Positions 1 to 10,012 of a stretch of 64,000 bases of DNA are shown one piece after another. Source of the DNA: Hydractinia symbiolongicarpus (taxonomy: Eukaryota; Cnidaria; Hydrozoa; Anthoathecata; Hydractiniidae); NCBI RefSeq assembly GCF_029227915.1, contig NC_079875.1, positions 29,760,001-29,824,000 on the forward strand, written 5' to 3'. Positions within the stretch are counted from its first letter, which is position 1. Every line of letters begins with the position of its first letter. Below the pieces are notes generated by a model. It saw nothing but the letters and a program-made list of their open reading frames with translations, was not told the DNA's origin and did no database searches. The translations under genes and the position numbers were made by a program.

Positions 1-171
1 CTATGCACCCGCGTGAAAGGCGTGGCCTTTAGACTTGGTCTCCAACACGCATGTATAAAATCCGATGGAGAAGGTTCGCGATAGATATACTGTAAATAAA
101 AATGGTTAAATAACATAAACAATTTGTATACGGGGCACCGCCCCATAAAAAAAAGGAAATATATCAGAATA
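1..171 (+). mobile_element. Possible 3' end of an R2-like retrotransposon
   Basis: This stretch has no reading frame. It ends in an A-rich tract with a GC hairpin-like segment (ggggcaccgcccc near 132-144), and 28S rDNA homology begins abruptly after it, exactly at the base where R2 retrotransposons insert. By established knowledge R2 elements sit upstream of the 28S sequence TAGCCAAATGCC, so the position fits an R2 3' untranslated region. No R2 protein is present in the window, so the identity is inferred from the junction alone. Confidence 0.35.
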
Positions 172-230
172 TAGCCAAATGCCTCTCATCTAATTAATGA
201 CGCGCATGAATAGATTAACGAGATTCCCAA

Positions 231-279
<49 letters not shown>

Positions 280-328
280 CAAAATCAGCAGGGAAAGAAA
301 ACCCTGTTGAGCTTGACTCTAGTCTGAC
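172..328 (+). pseudogene. 28S rRNA gene fragment starting at the R2 site
   Basis: The sequence matches the conserved 28S segment that begins TAGCCAAATGCC and runs through the blocks GACGCGCATGAAT, GCGAAACCACAGCCAAGGG and CCCTGTTGAGCTTGACTC. It differs from the universally conserved sequence by several G-to-A and C-to-T changes and a one-base deletion near position 185. The changes suggest methylation-driven decay, so this is not a working rRNA gene. Homology stops at about 326-328. The 5' edge coincides with the R2 cleavage point, so it is either the downstream flank of an old R2 insertion or a copy of an R2 read-through transcript inserted here. Confidence 0.9.
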
Positions 329-446
329 GCTTACAATAACCGTGCCAAAAGATGGGACAAGCCAAACTGTTGACACAGGACACTCGCGCTTACAATAACA
401 GTGCCAGAAGATTGGACAGGCCTAAGTATTGACACGCGTCACTTGG
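329..446 (+). repeat. Two tandem copies of a ~59-bp unit
   Basis: The unit starting gcttacaataac at 329 recurs at 388 with about ten differences. It directly follows the 28S fragment and carries no reading frame. Confidence 0.75.
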
Positions 447-640
447 AGTCATTCATTGCTGCCATACGAGATAAACCAAACCGCTTTGGGAGCAAAACTT
501 TGAATAAAAGACTGCAATTACAAAACATTTCGTTTTTTCTACAGAAAACGCATAAATAGAGTTCATTTTGAAGTCTCGATTAGTTTTGAGAGTAATGTTG
601 GCGCAACTTTACAACGCAACAATTTCCGACCGTCTGCTCC

Positions 641-732
641 GGCTGTCTCCATTTTAAATGTGGGATATTGACAAAATTCTAACTGCGGCTGTCTCCTTTT
701 CAAATGTGGGATATTGGCAAAATTCTAACTGG
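641..732 (+). repeat. Two tandem copies of a 46-bp unit
   Basis: The block beginning ggctgtctcc and containing aaatgtgggatattg is repeated at 641 and 687 with few differences. The rest of 733-1232 shows no recognisable feature. Confidence 0.8.
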
Positions 733-1232
733 TTTCCGATTGTTTAGTTTCTATATGTCGGATAAAATTCCTAAAAAAATATTTTGCCACTTGCAGTTAT
801 AAGTTGATTGGATTATCCTTTGGAATGCACAACACTATACAGCCATGACTTTACTATCCGATGGATGGTCCCTATATGATGGATTAAAGTCCCCTGTCTT
901 ATGCTCTAACCATTACGAAGCCGTGTACAGGCCTACATATTGTTTGTATGGTGCGTATAATATAATTACTTGTTATATTTACAATGTTTATTTATATGTA
1001 TTATTATAATGCATTAATATTTATTTATAAAGCATTAGAAAGTATACAGGGAAACGGAGCATGGCAGTTGGATACCTCAAAAACTCCAACACAATCATGT
1101 AGGTCCAACACAATCATCCACAATTATGTAGGTCACTTTTCACAGAATTTAGATTTTATTACTTACAGAACTCACAAAACTTTTTTTTTTAAAAATGTAT
1201 TATATAGAAAACGTCTGTAGCTTTTCTTTTAG

Positions 1233-1806
1233 CCACATCTGATAAGGAAAATATTCCAAATAAAACAAATATAGAGACTACTGAACACCACGAAAACTTC
1301 TCATCAGGTAATTATATTAGCATTACAACATTCTTTGTCTTCTATACATATATATATAAATATATACATCAAACATTGCCTTTTGCTTTTTATTTTAGGA
1401 CTATTAACACCTTTCCGAGATTTGAATGACAGGGACAAGCACACACAGATTCTTTCTTGCTTCACAACAACAGAACTTGCATCTGAAGCTGTCAATGGCA
1501 ATGAAATTGTCGAGGAGCAGGACCTAAAATCATTAAGTGACATTACCTCAGTGTTAGATAAGTCTATCACAGTAAACCTAATTAAAGAATTTTGCAGGAA
1601 ATCGGCTTTTACGAAAATTAAAACACTCCTGTTGAAGAAAAGAAGAAATCCAGTGTGGATTTGTAATTATTGCAAAAAAGCGTGTTAAGGCGAGATCCAT
1701 AATTTGTGAACCGTGTTTAGTTTGGTGTCATTTCAAATGCACAAGATTAAACATTAAGCCGAAAGGAGATTGATTTTGCAAACTTTGCTGTGATGCTGCA
1801 GCAGCT
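1233..1806 (+). pseudogene. Broken PHD-finger gene fragment (two exons)
   Basis: Two exons can be read, 1233-1307 and 1399-about 1806. The 91-bp intron has a GT donor at 1308 and a pyrimidine-rich tract ending in AG at 1398, and the phases match (one base carried over). The second exon encodes a helical segment and then a zinc finger: C-x2-C at about 1657-1668, two more C-x2-C pairs, H-x2-C, and a final C-x2-C near 1775. This is the PHD finger order. The reading frame is broken twice: a one-base shift just after 1680, and a TGA where the conserved Trp before the last Cys pair should be. PHD fingers read histone tails and also occur in transposon proteins; which applies here is unknown. Confidence 0.6.
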
Positions 1807-2085
1807 GGTAAGAACCTGTATATATTGTAAATTTTAAACAATTCTTAAAAATATCTACTTGGATCCTCACAATTCTTTATTCTTTAAATGTAGAAATTCC
1901 TTGTTTTAGACGCGGACCTTACAGGATTATTAAAACATTAATGTCTTGGTGTTTTATAATGCTTACATCTTTTGCATATTGCTATTAAAATATTTATGTG
2001 GCATCTTTTGTATCATTTTTCTGTATACCATTTTTAGAGGTTATGAAATGCATGTATAATTCTACTTATAGCTTTTAAATCATTA

Positions 2086-2245
2086 AACATCCCAATGACT
2101 TCTTCGGATAAAAAGGTGTCCATGTCACTCACCTCGATGCAGTCCGCGGTGATTGGAAGCTGTACGTTAACCCTATCGTTAAATGACCATGTCTATGAGA
2201 ATGTCAAAGTAGATATACTTCAGAACCTGTGCAGTAAAGTTTATT
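2086..2245 (+). mobile_element. Ty3/gypsy-like aspartic protease fragment
   Basis: One frame from about 2086 resembles the C-terminal half of a retrotransposon aspartic protease: a hydrophobic strand ending IGSCTLTLSLN, then the run YENVKVDILQNLCSK, which corresponds to the strand before the ILG turn in gypsy proteases. The catalytic DSGA part is not present, so it is a scrap. Assignment rests on pattern only and is tentative. Confidence 0.35.
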
Positions 2246-2297
2246 GTTAAATGACCATGTCTATGAGAATGTCAAAGTAGATATACTTCAGAACCTG
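2178..2297 (+). repeat. Exact 52-bp direct duplication
   Basis: The 52 bases at 2178-2229 are repeated without difference at 2246-2297, separated by 16 bp. The copy repeats part of the protease-like frame and so postdates its insertion. Confidence 0.9.
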
Positions 2298-2324
2298 ACG
2301 GTTTCCAAAAACAGCAATGATCTG

Positions 2325-2720
2325 TGCAGGGCTGAGTGTTGGGCCCATTAACACGTCTAAAGCCACTGCCAGAGTCACAAGTTCTGGCGCATAGATAGTT
2401 GCTTGCTTTTTCTTATCTACTAATTCGTTATAAAGTTTTATGCTATAAAGGTAAAAAAAATAGCACAAATAAGGCCGAGTGAGCGAACGTCTCCCCCTAC
2501 TGGACTAGGGTAACAAGTGGGATGCTCAACCCCAAAGACAAGACAAAACGTCAAGCCCCCTTGCTATGCTTCTTACATGGTCTCAAGAAAGAGAAAGGAG
2601 TGAGCAAAATCCACTTTCACGGTGGCTTGACTAATCAATGGTCAGTCAGGGTAAATTGCAACCGCTATGGAAAATTTCCCCCCCAGATTTACTTTGTTGC
2701 AAAAAAGAACTTCTACTAAA
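2325..2720 (+). repeat. Degenerate relative of the 12.3/15.7 kb retroelement 3' end
   Basis: The part around 2330-2392 (ctgagtgttggg ... cacaagttctggcgca) matches the right arm of the large inverted repeat near 15312-15382 in the same orientation. The part around 2515-2700 (accccaaagacaag ... cccccttgct) matches the left arm near 12860-13030, in the opposite sense to the first part. The two pieces therefore sit in inverted order. The frames inside are not convincing as genes. Confidence 0.65.
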
Positions 2721-3334
2721 GAACAGTATGTAAGCTGAACGATGTTAAGTTGGGATGAATCCACTGCATGGCACGATCGTCACACTTAAGCCGTTGAAAG
2801 CATTAGAATTTCCTCCTTATTTATTCCTCAATTTTAATTCAATATCACCAAGCAGTAACTTAATAAAAGTGTGTTATTCTACATTACCAAGGGGTACAAG
2901 TTGGAACGTTGTCATGCGATCACACAAATGGGCAACCAATATTGGTTATGTAAAAAATGGACGTTCGGTGACATAATTTCATAGTGTTTTTAGTGTCCTG
3001 AATAAAATGGGGAAGGTTAAAAATTTCCGCTTGACTAAAGGAACCTTATTTGAAATCATTTTCTTCTTATTTGAAAATATAGCATGGCAAGCTGACTCAG
3101 TTGAATCCATTTGTATAGATAATTGTTGTCATTCGCAGAAGAAGCTTCAAGAGATTTTTCCAAAGTGTACTTAACAAGACTCTCTAAAAAACATCCCTTT
3201 TTCCATGTGTGTAGGCTTGATTTTTTGACAGAAAAATGATTTGGAAACAAGTAGAATAAAATGTACAGCAAGCATTAAACAAATCAATAACAGTCTTCAT
3301 TGTTTCGTAAAGAAATAGGAAAACATTTATTACA

Positions 3335-3620
3335 ATGGCTGGAATACCTTTTAATCAAATTTTTAAAAGGGAAGTGAAAACTCTTAAACAGAGAATTGCT
3401 ATTGGATGCGTGCCTAATATTTATGTGGGTATGGGGACCAACAGGAATGAACGTTTATACAGCGAATTGAAGTCTGGGAAAAGAAATAAACTTGGAGTAC
3501 AAACAGCCATTTCTCTTCTTGCCATCCATTAAGTGCTGATACACTTGCACCTCCAATTTGGAGCATAGAAAAAGCTTGGTATTATACTTTCAATACATCT
3601 GCTGACATGTTAATTCAATG
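3335..3620 (+). pseudogene. Transposase-like C-terminal fragment
   Basis: A 65-codon frame contains the segment MGTNRNERLYSELK followed by a helix (LGVQTAISLLAIH). It then shifts by one frame and continues as SADTLAPPIWSIEKAWYY to about 3600. A G-T-N-x-N-E-x-L-H-like block recurs in several uncharacterised transposase-like families of invertebrates. It could belong with the PHD-finger fragment at 1233-1806, with later insertions between them. The family is not named with certainty. Confidence 0.3.
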
Positions 3621-4732
3621 AATGTCATTCAAAGATTGATGCTGTTGATCTTGCCTAGGAACGCTTGCTCTTGAATAAATCAAATGGACCCAGAGATCAT
3701 AATTACAAAGGATACTCAAAGTAAGTAAGCCTTATGTTACCACACAGGACACAGCCTGATTTTGTATTATCTATATATTAATACGCCTTGTGTGTGTGTG
3801 TGCACACAGTGATGCCACATACATTAATATAAGCACACAATATATTTTACCTTAATATCCTGTAAAACTAATTTTTTATTACCTAACATAAACTCTTAAT
3901 ACATTTTCTCTTATTATTTTGTAAAACTAACATTCGAAAATCACTTGACAGAATTGATATTGCTTAATCCTGTTAAGGTAAAATCACGTAATGAGGAAGA
4001 ACGTTAGCTAGCTATTGTGAAGCATTTTATTCTGGAATATCTGGATTCAGCTGCATGTATTAAAATTATTTGTATTACTGTATTTTGAAGTATGAAAAAG
4101 TATGAAAATAGACCACTTTTTCACGCTTTTGTAAATGCCAGGCGATTCATCAAATATGACGTAATCTGAATAAATCCTGCCATGCCATTGGTAAATAGCA
4201 TCGCGCTTGCCACGATTGAAAATGGTAGATGCGGTTACGTGGGACGTCAGTTATAATAAAGATCAGTATTATAAATCGATTCAATGATGAGTTAACAAAA
4301 CAGCTAGCTGTAATGATAATACTTGTCTAATGACAAACCTTAACAGTTGTGTAAGGATAACCATAAATTTTAAAAATTCGACTCACCATTTCTTTGGAAC
4401 TATATCAATGTAACATATTTGGTCGTGTTATGAACTATTCTTGAATGTTGCCGAACAGCTTTCATTCACAGGGATTGTTGACTTTTTGATATTGAGGGGC
4501 AAAAAAATTGGGTAAATGTTGGACCTATGTTCTCGCCTCGTTCATCCAATCCAATTTACACAGTTGTTTTATTCTTTTAGGTTGTTGTTAAATTTGTCAA
4601 CAAATCCTGTTCTACCGCAGCTTTGGAGGCTGATGTTATGCGGACGCAATCAGGACATGCTAACATGGTGAAGGTGATTTTCCCTATTTGATGTAAATAT
4701 CTTCAACATGAGTAACAAACTTGGTTCAATAA
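3621..4732. other. Non-coding, no feature recognised
   Basis: AT-rich sequence with a short TG/CA dinucleotide run near 3788-3808. No reading frame, RNA or repeat relationship was recognised. Confidence 0.5.
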
Positions 4733-5008
4733 TTGCAAAGTTCGCAAACCTTTCCAATAATAACGTATCAGCATTTAATAACCAACGTTTTATCTTCGAA
4801 GGAAACAACTTTCCAATGGTGTTTAGAAAATAGTGTTATAAGTGGAATGCAATATTGTCCTAAATATTACAGCCTAACGAAAATATGTAAATCTAGTAAA
4901 ACTTCAGATGGACACCGTTGGCGATGCAGAAAAGACCTTCATGACGTCGAAGTCTTTGAGAACGGATTCATGGTTCTCACAATCAAACTTATAGACCCTT
5001 TACAATAG
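4733..5008 (+). pseudogene. Merlin/ISXO2-like transposase N-terminal fragment
   Basis: This 91-codon frame has a short helical stretch (FQWCLENSVISG), a Cys near the start of the next segment, and the run KTSDGHRWRCRK. That run resembles the zinc-ribbon end found at the N-terminus of Merlin (IS1016/ISXO2-like) transposases, where a Ser-Asp-Gly-aromatic-Arg-Trp-Arg-Cys block is typical. The DDE catalytic domain that should follow is absent, and one of the expected zinc ligands appears lost (CPKYY instead of C-x2-C). It is a dead remnant. The start codon is not reliable. Confidence 0.45.
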
Positions 5009-5199
5009 ACCCTTTCAGGGTTGCGCAAAGGACCCTGAGTAGTCAGTGCAAACAAAAACAACAGAGTGGATAGCGATAAAAAGTTTGTGGTGGCGTTTGT
5101 TATTAATGCGAGGTTTTCCTCCCCCTTTTCAAGACAAGTTAAATGTTAATATTTAAAAACAAGATTATTAAAAGTATATAGCTATATGAAGCAAAGGTG

Positions 5200-6062
5200 A
5201 TGGCTACGTCGGAAGATATTGAATGTTTGGAGAATTTTTTAGAGCTATCTAAAGCTGAACTTCAATTTTTCTTTTCCCACGTGGACTACCAACATCTGGA
5301 TCCATAGAACGTTAGCTGCAAGAGTCCTAATTGCTCATGAACAGAAAGTTAAAATAGAAACCACTGCCAAGCAGCTTGCTAGGAAGCTAATAAAGACTAT
5401 AACGATCTACTTCATAAGCAAGAGCTGAAAGATCCATTTACTTATGAGCAGTCCTTTTATAATGATAATGTAATCAACTTTCCGAAAGTTAATATTGGTC
5501 AGATTTTTTCGTATATTCTTCCAACCAAAGCCTTCGAAACTGAATATATCGGACATTATAAAGTTCGAAAAGCTTACTCTTTTTGTAAATCTGGCTCGGT
5601 TGATAATTGGTGACATAAGTTCGAGAAAAGTAGTTGAATGTGCTGTTACCCTATATCAACGTATTAACGAGAATAAACATAAACTATGGATTTTATTTGA
5701 TGTTAATAGTGACATTTTGTCGTCATTTTGCACATGTACAGCAGGCCATAGTAGTTGCTGCAATCATGTTGTGGCTACTTTGTATAAAATTGAATTTGCG
5801 AATGCTAAGGGTTTGTCAGATCCCACATGTACTGAAAACCTGTGCTACTGGAATAGTGTTTCTAAGCAAATAAAACCAATGAACGTATGTCACACGAATA
5901 CTGTTGAGCACAATCAGAAAAAGCAACAAAAGCAAAGAACGATTAACTACAGTGACAAAAAATTTTTTTGACTTAAGACATGAGACAGCGCATTGTAACT
6001 AAAAAAAGAAAAGAAAACTTCATGGAAAAAATTAGAAGGACATTACCCAATCCAATGCAGTA
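5200..6062 (+). pseudogene. SWIM zinc-finger protein pseudogene
   Basis: Starting from an ATG at 5200, the protein can be followed through three frames. An acidic N-terminal helix (IECLENFLELSKAEL) ends in a stop near 5305. A basic helix follows at about 5303-5400. A third frame covers about 5397-5610, with a block YKVRKAYSFCKSG. The SWIM domain itself (CxC ... CxH, seen as CTCTAGHSSCCNHV) lies at about 5726-5770 in the frame from 5495 to 5971. A run of seven T's at 5962 causes another shift, after which the protein continues to about 6062 with a short stop-containing tail. SWIM fingers bind DNA or protein and accompany nuclease or transposase modules. At least three frameshifts make it inactive. 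Confidence 0.6.
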
Positions 6063-6599
6063 ATTAATACTTGTTTTTTTTTGGCCTCCCATTGATATGG
6101 ATGTTTCGTTTCCCCTGGATGTAATTAGCACAGCAGGTCCTTTTCAGGTTGCCTGCAGCCAGTAATACTGAATTATTGGAAGAATTTAACTCATCGTTAT
6201 CATTCAATGATAGCCAGCTAACAAAGTTAAAGAAAAGTAGCAGGAACAAGTCCTCGTCTAATTCTTGGTAGGCACAACAAAAAAATTGTCCTACTGCTTC
6301 AAAATTTCACAATGTCTACCAAAAAGTGCAAACTTCTTTATAAATGAAGAGAGAAAGAAGAAAATGTTGTGTTACCCCATTAATTTTGAAATTTGTTTAG
6401 GCCAAAGAAAGAAGTAAAGTTTTAGTACTCACATTGGGTAGAAATAACGACGCTAAAGCTGCAGAGGCATTTATGAGAGCTAAATCAAACATGATAAGAA
6501 TCGTATTAAGCTTAAAAACTTGATAGCATTTGGAACAGACGATAAGAAAAATTTATACGATATATTCATTGCAACGTTACGTTCAATTCCGCAAAGCAC

Positions 6600-6788
6600 T
6601 TGTTATCTAACATCCAAATGAGGGACAATGTGCTGAAAAAGTTTTCCGGCCTGGGTATTGACAGTAGGCCTTATATTGATGAAATATTTGGAAAGAAAGT
6701 GGGCTGGACAAAGATAAAGGGTTTGACGGATTGCTTAAGCAAACCGGAATTTGACGAAACATTTAAAAAACTATGCAGGAAATCGTAG
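6600..6788 (+). CDS. Short unrecognised open frame
   Basis: A 62-codon frame encodes a hydrophilic, helix-rich peptide. Flanking frames (6540-6600) read similarly in another phase, hinting at a broken longer gene. I do not recognise a family. Nearby 6063-6599 and 6789-7376 show nothing else. Confidence 0.15.
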   Translation: MLSNIQMRDNVLKKFSGLGIDSRPYIDEIFGKKVGWTKIKGLTDCLSKPEFDETFKKLCRKS

Positions 6789-7376
6789 ACGTGTAGTTTA
6801 TTGAATACATGAATCAGTATAAAAAAACATAAATGGAGATCTATGCTGGCTTCCACCAGGACAGCGTGTGCTTTAGGTAATCAACCAACACGTTACACAT
6901 AAAAGAACATCAAATCAATTAATTCTATGGTCAAGAGAAGCAAAGGAATTGGCAAGTAACTTTGAAAGAGATCATCAAATTGATCCAAGACGAGGTGAAT
7001 AAATAAGATGAAAAGTTAAACTTGATCTCTTTAGGAAAGGTGTGTCAATTCTGTATAATTAGGTGGTTTAGAATTTAATTGAATCGAAAAACTTAAAGCT
7101 AGGATGAAACGTTAAAATTTCATGGATGATATAGGACACGACGTTCAATTATTGTAACGTTCCTTGTCAGAACATATTAAATGGTTGTAGGACCTGGAGA
7201 CGGTTTTGGTGCATAATTATATTGCGTTTTTTTACAGGTGATTGGAGGATTGGCGAAAACTAGAGAGATATGTCAACTGCACAGCGAATCGCCGCAGTCC
7301 ACAAATTTAACAAATTTGTCATGAGTGATGAAACTTTCATTTTCAACTCATGTATTTCCATCCATTTCTATTAATT

Positions 7377-7571
7377 AAAAGCAGCCACTGTCACAACACC
7401 AGATCATCCACAAATAATATGTTAGTTTCTCGAAGTGGTGCAGCGATTTTTAATAGAACATTTTTATATTCATCTCTAAAGCTTTGGAATATTTTGCCAG
7501 ATGATATCAGAAAATTAGATAGTCTCCTTCAATTCAAGGTTGCAGTTGACATGCGTCATAACTTTCAATAG
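7377..7571 (+). mobile_element. Non-LTR retrotransposon RT C-terminal fragment
   Basis: The frame carries the block typical of the end of Jockey/CR1/I-type reverse transcriptase ORFs: H-N-T-R-S near the start, then FLYSSLKLWNILPDDIR, then a final LLQFKVAV helix and a stop. In the family this segment is about 60 residues from the C-terminus, as here. The reverse transcriptase core is missing, as expected for the 5'-truncated copies these elements leave. A short 3' untranslated region follows (to about 7670). Confidence 0.65.
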
Positions 7572-7741
7572 TAATTTCTATAATTTTTACATACCTTATA
7601 AAATATTTTAATCTTTCTTTTTTATCACAATTAAATGATCCTGATGTTTAATAATAAAAGTGTCCCCCACCCCCCTTCGTTCACAAAACATAATCAAACA
7701 ATGATGCCATGAGACATGGCAATAAATAGTCAAGGTAAACA

Positions 7742-7788
7742 CTTAATTAGGCGATGGTAGGCTAATTAGGGCATACCACCTATTTAGG
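7742..7788. promoter_or_regulatory. CArG-like motif cluster, left end
   Basis: Three motifs occur in 47 bp: CTTAATTAGG at 7742-7751, GCTAATTAGG at 7761-7770 and CCTATTTAGG at 7779-7788. The last is a perfect CC-(A/T)6-GG CArG box, the DNA target of SRF/MADS proteins. The first two differ by one base. Confidence 0.5.
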
Positions 7789-7967
7789 CGACTCATTGTA
7801 GCTTAGTTAAGATATTACAATTTTTAATGGCTTTCCACACATTCCTAAGAAAAAATCGCAAAAAATCTTTTTCAGAATGGATAGTCTACGCGACCACGAT
7901 TCCAAAATTGTCACTTTACCTCGACATGTTCGAGCAACTAAGAATTATGTTATAATGAAATATATAA

Positions 7968-7997
7968 CCTAATTAGGTTAAGTGTTGCCTATTTAGC
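7968..7997. promoter_or_regulatory. CArG box pair, left internal
   Basis: CCTAATTAGG at 7968-7977 is a perfect, palindromic CArG box. CCTATTTAGC at 7988-7997 is one base off. They lie upstream of the HIRAN-like frame. Confidence 0.45.
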
Positions 7998-8072
7998 TGC
8001 CAGTAGTAAAATACGCAATAATTTAATGAAGATACTCTTTCACAAAATGGAAAAAAGAAATATTTTTTTTAA

Positions 8073-8264
8073 ATGGATGTAGTAACAATTACTGAGACTA
8101 ACATAAAATGTTATCATCGTTTTAGAATACAACCGCAGCCAAGAATCAAAATAATGGTAAAAAGAGAGATTGGAAATAAGCACGACAAGAATGCAATGGT
8201 TGTGACTATGTCATTGCTTATCCATGTTGAATCTAAGTCTTCTTACTCATTACACGTAATTTGA
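8073..8264 (+). CDS. HIRAN-like short protein
   Basis: The 63-codon frame starts at an ATG and contains the pattern V-K-R-E-x-x-N-x-x-D-x-N-A-M-V-V. This resembles the core of HIRAN-type domains (R-E-P-x-N-x-x-D-x-N-A-I-x-V), which bind DNA ends in the HLTF/Rad5 family. Only the first two-thirds of such a domain is present, and the frame ends just before the hairpin at 8267. It may be a truncated gene or an exon. It converges with the gene on the minus strand. Confidence 0.35.
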   Translation: MDVVTITETNIKCYHRFRIQPQPRIKIMVKREIGNKHDKNAMVVTMSLLIHVESKSSYSLHVI

Positions 8265-8976
8265 CACAATTGACACATGTTTTCATCCACCTCTCTAGGT
8301 CCACCCTAGAGAGGTGGATGGAAACATGTGCCAATTGCTCGTGTTTTATGGAAGGTAATAAAGATTCCAGCAGTGTATTCATTATCTTGTTTTCATTCAT
8401 TATTGGGCAGAAAATTTCAGTACTTTCCAAATTTTCAGATTGGTTGCATCCTTGCTGTGTTTCAACTGGTAATGGTGTAGGTTGAAATGGTAATGGTGTA
8501 GTTTGAATTGGTAAATGTTGTTGTTTGAAATCAATCCCACTGAATATCGATGACGAAGAAGATGATGCGGGTGACAAAATTGGTGGAGAAAGAGATGGTG
8601 TTAGTGGTATCTGAACATCAGCAGAAGCAGCTGTGGCAGTTGGCAATACAGGAATATATAACATGCTAAACCACTTATGCTTGACCATGAAACTCCTTTG
8701 AAGTTGCATTATTTTTTCTGATGAAGTACCCTGACATGTAATCATTTCCAGATAGCAGTCATCTCCAGTGGTCAACTTTAAATCGTGCATTGACTTTGTA
8801 AACCCCAATTTTCTCTTATATCGAGCATGACTTCTTACACGATTATCTCTCTAAAGTATTGAGCTCTCACGTGTTTTTTGTCTTTCCGTAGGTTGTTTTT
8901 TAACGTTTCTTTTTTACTCACCTGTTGTAACAACTTTTAAATCTTCATCAAACACTGCCACGTTTTCGTCCGCCAT
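8233..8976 (-). CDS. Two-exon gene, MADS-box-like N-terminus
   Basis: Exon 1 is 8922-8976 (ATG, then a GTGAGT donor at 8921-8916). Exon 2 is 8233-8846; of three adjacent AG acceptors only the one at 8848-8847 keeps the frame open. The joined CDS is 669 nt, 222 residues. Residues about 19-50 read DN-x-x-R ... KRKLGFTK ... L-x-x-x-TG ... L, which keeps the spacing of the MADS box core (KRK-x-G-x-x-K-x-x-x-x-L-x-x-x-T-G). The rest is a Pro/Ser/Thr-rich linker (about 90-150) and a helical tail that runs through the hairpin. MADS proteins bind CArG boxes, and such boxes crowd both ends of the surrounding unit, including 180-270 bp upstream of this start. That suggests self-recognition or autoregulation. 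One residue is missing relative to SRF before KRK. The family call is inference. Confidence 0.5.
8267..8337. repeat. Near-perfect 33-bp-arm hairpin
   Basis: Bases 8267-8299 pair with 8305-8337 around a 5-base loop with only two or three mismatches. The hairpin lies where the two convergent frames meet and forms part of the coding sequence of the minus-strand gene's tail. It may be a foldback duplication. Confidence 0.85.
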
Positions 8977-9154
8977 ATTTATTTTTCCCTGCAGCGTGAA
9001 TAGCTGAAATCCATTATTTAAAACAACAAATAGGGCCACACGAGGTTTGGGCCTTAAGTTACCAATGCGCTGTGCAAATAAAATGATATTTTGTCAAAAT
9101 TGTAGTGCGAAACGCAATAATTTCGACGTATTTACAACAGAAAGTTTTCGTTGG

Positions 9155-9242
9155 CCTAGTTAGGCTATGGGTAGCCTAATTAAACTACATCACGTCGCCT
9201 AACTAAACAACTCGCCTAATTAGGTTATGCTGCCTAATTAGG
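9155..9242. promoter_or_regulatory. CArG box array upstream of the MADS-like gene
   Basis: CCTAATTAGG occurs perfectly at 9215-9224 and 9233-9242. Near matches lie at 9155-9164 (CCTAGTTAGG), 9175-9184 and 9199-9208. The array lies 180-270 bp before the start codon at 8976 and inside the right terminus of the unit. Confidence 0.5.
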
Positions 9243-9507
9243 TGTTTACCCTGACTGATAGATTGACATCTGTCCAACTCACTTCATGTTTCTGTAACTT
9301 ATGGTACAGTTTATAACGTACACAGTTCATTCTTCTCCATCTCCCTCCAGTTTGACAAGGGTGAATTAAATCCATTTACCAGATTCTGGTTCATATTGTT
9401 TAGGTAATCATCTGACACGAGTGAGGCGAGAAGTTTATTCAACAGTTTAGGGTGATATCACATCATTTAACTGGTTCAGTCCCGTATGACTGGGCGACGT
9501 AGTTGGG

Positions 9508-10012
9508 TCAGGGGTTGATAGCACAAAAGGTACAAGCTGGATCCTCTGGTGAGAATCGACGAAGGTGTTTGCGGTTGCGTCTTGTAAGTCTGCCAGAGCC
9601 ATCGACTTTCAGGGTGTAGCTTTCAAAACCATGGATTTCAACCACTGTGCCGGAGCGGTCCCAACGTTTCGGGTAGTGGCCTGCCTAATTTTGGATGAAA
9701 CAACAATCACCAAGTTGAAGGGATGGAAGGCTGTGGGTTTTGGTATCAAGCTTTTTGATTCATTGAAAGAATCGTTTTCTCATTGCTAAATTTTTCTGTG
9801 CCCACGCATCATGCCATAGTGGACGAATGTGATGGTTATCGTACTTGACCAGACGGTTCGCGAATGCAAAGGCATCTCTTATGGGTGTGCCGAAAACGAT
9901 CTGGGTTGGAGAAATTTTGCAATCAGGGTCAGGTGTGTTTCTCATTTGCATCATTGCACATAGGAATTTGTCAGTATCCCGCGATCCAGAGGGACCTGTG
10001 TTGGCACAAAGA
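9508..10012 (-). mobile_element. Ty3/gypsy integrase C-terminal fragment
   Basis: Reading right to left, the frame has the integrase segment NTGPSG ... RNTPDPD-x-KISPTQIVFGTPIRD and then, after one frameshift near 9760, the C-terminal block WDRSGTVVEIHGFESY ... DGSGRLTRRNRKHLR, ending in a stop at 9508. These are standard landmarks of the end of a gypsy-type pol gene, just before the 3' LTR. The catalytic DDE core is missing. At 10013 the homology stops and a sequence related to the retroelement arms starts, so another element has been joined here. Confidence 0.75.

Larger units (their letters stand above)
7728..9256. mobile_element. Transposon-like unit with inverted termini and two convergent genes
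   Basis: The left end (AGTCAAGGTAAACAC at 7728) is matched by the reverse complement of the right end (GTGTTTACCCTGACT at 9242-9256) with one mismatch. Both ends continue with many copies of a CCTAATTAGG-like motif. The unit is 1529 bp and contains a plus-strand HIRAN-like frame (8073-8264) and a minus-strand two-exon gene (8233-8976) that meet at a perfect hairpin (8267-8337). No transposase is recognisable inside, so it may be mobilised in trans or be a different kind of mobile unit. A target-site duplication could not be settled by eye. Confidence 0.6.
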
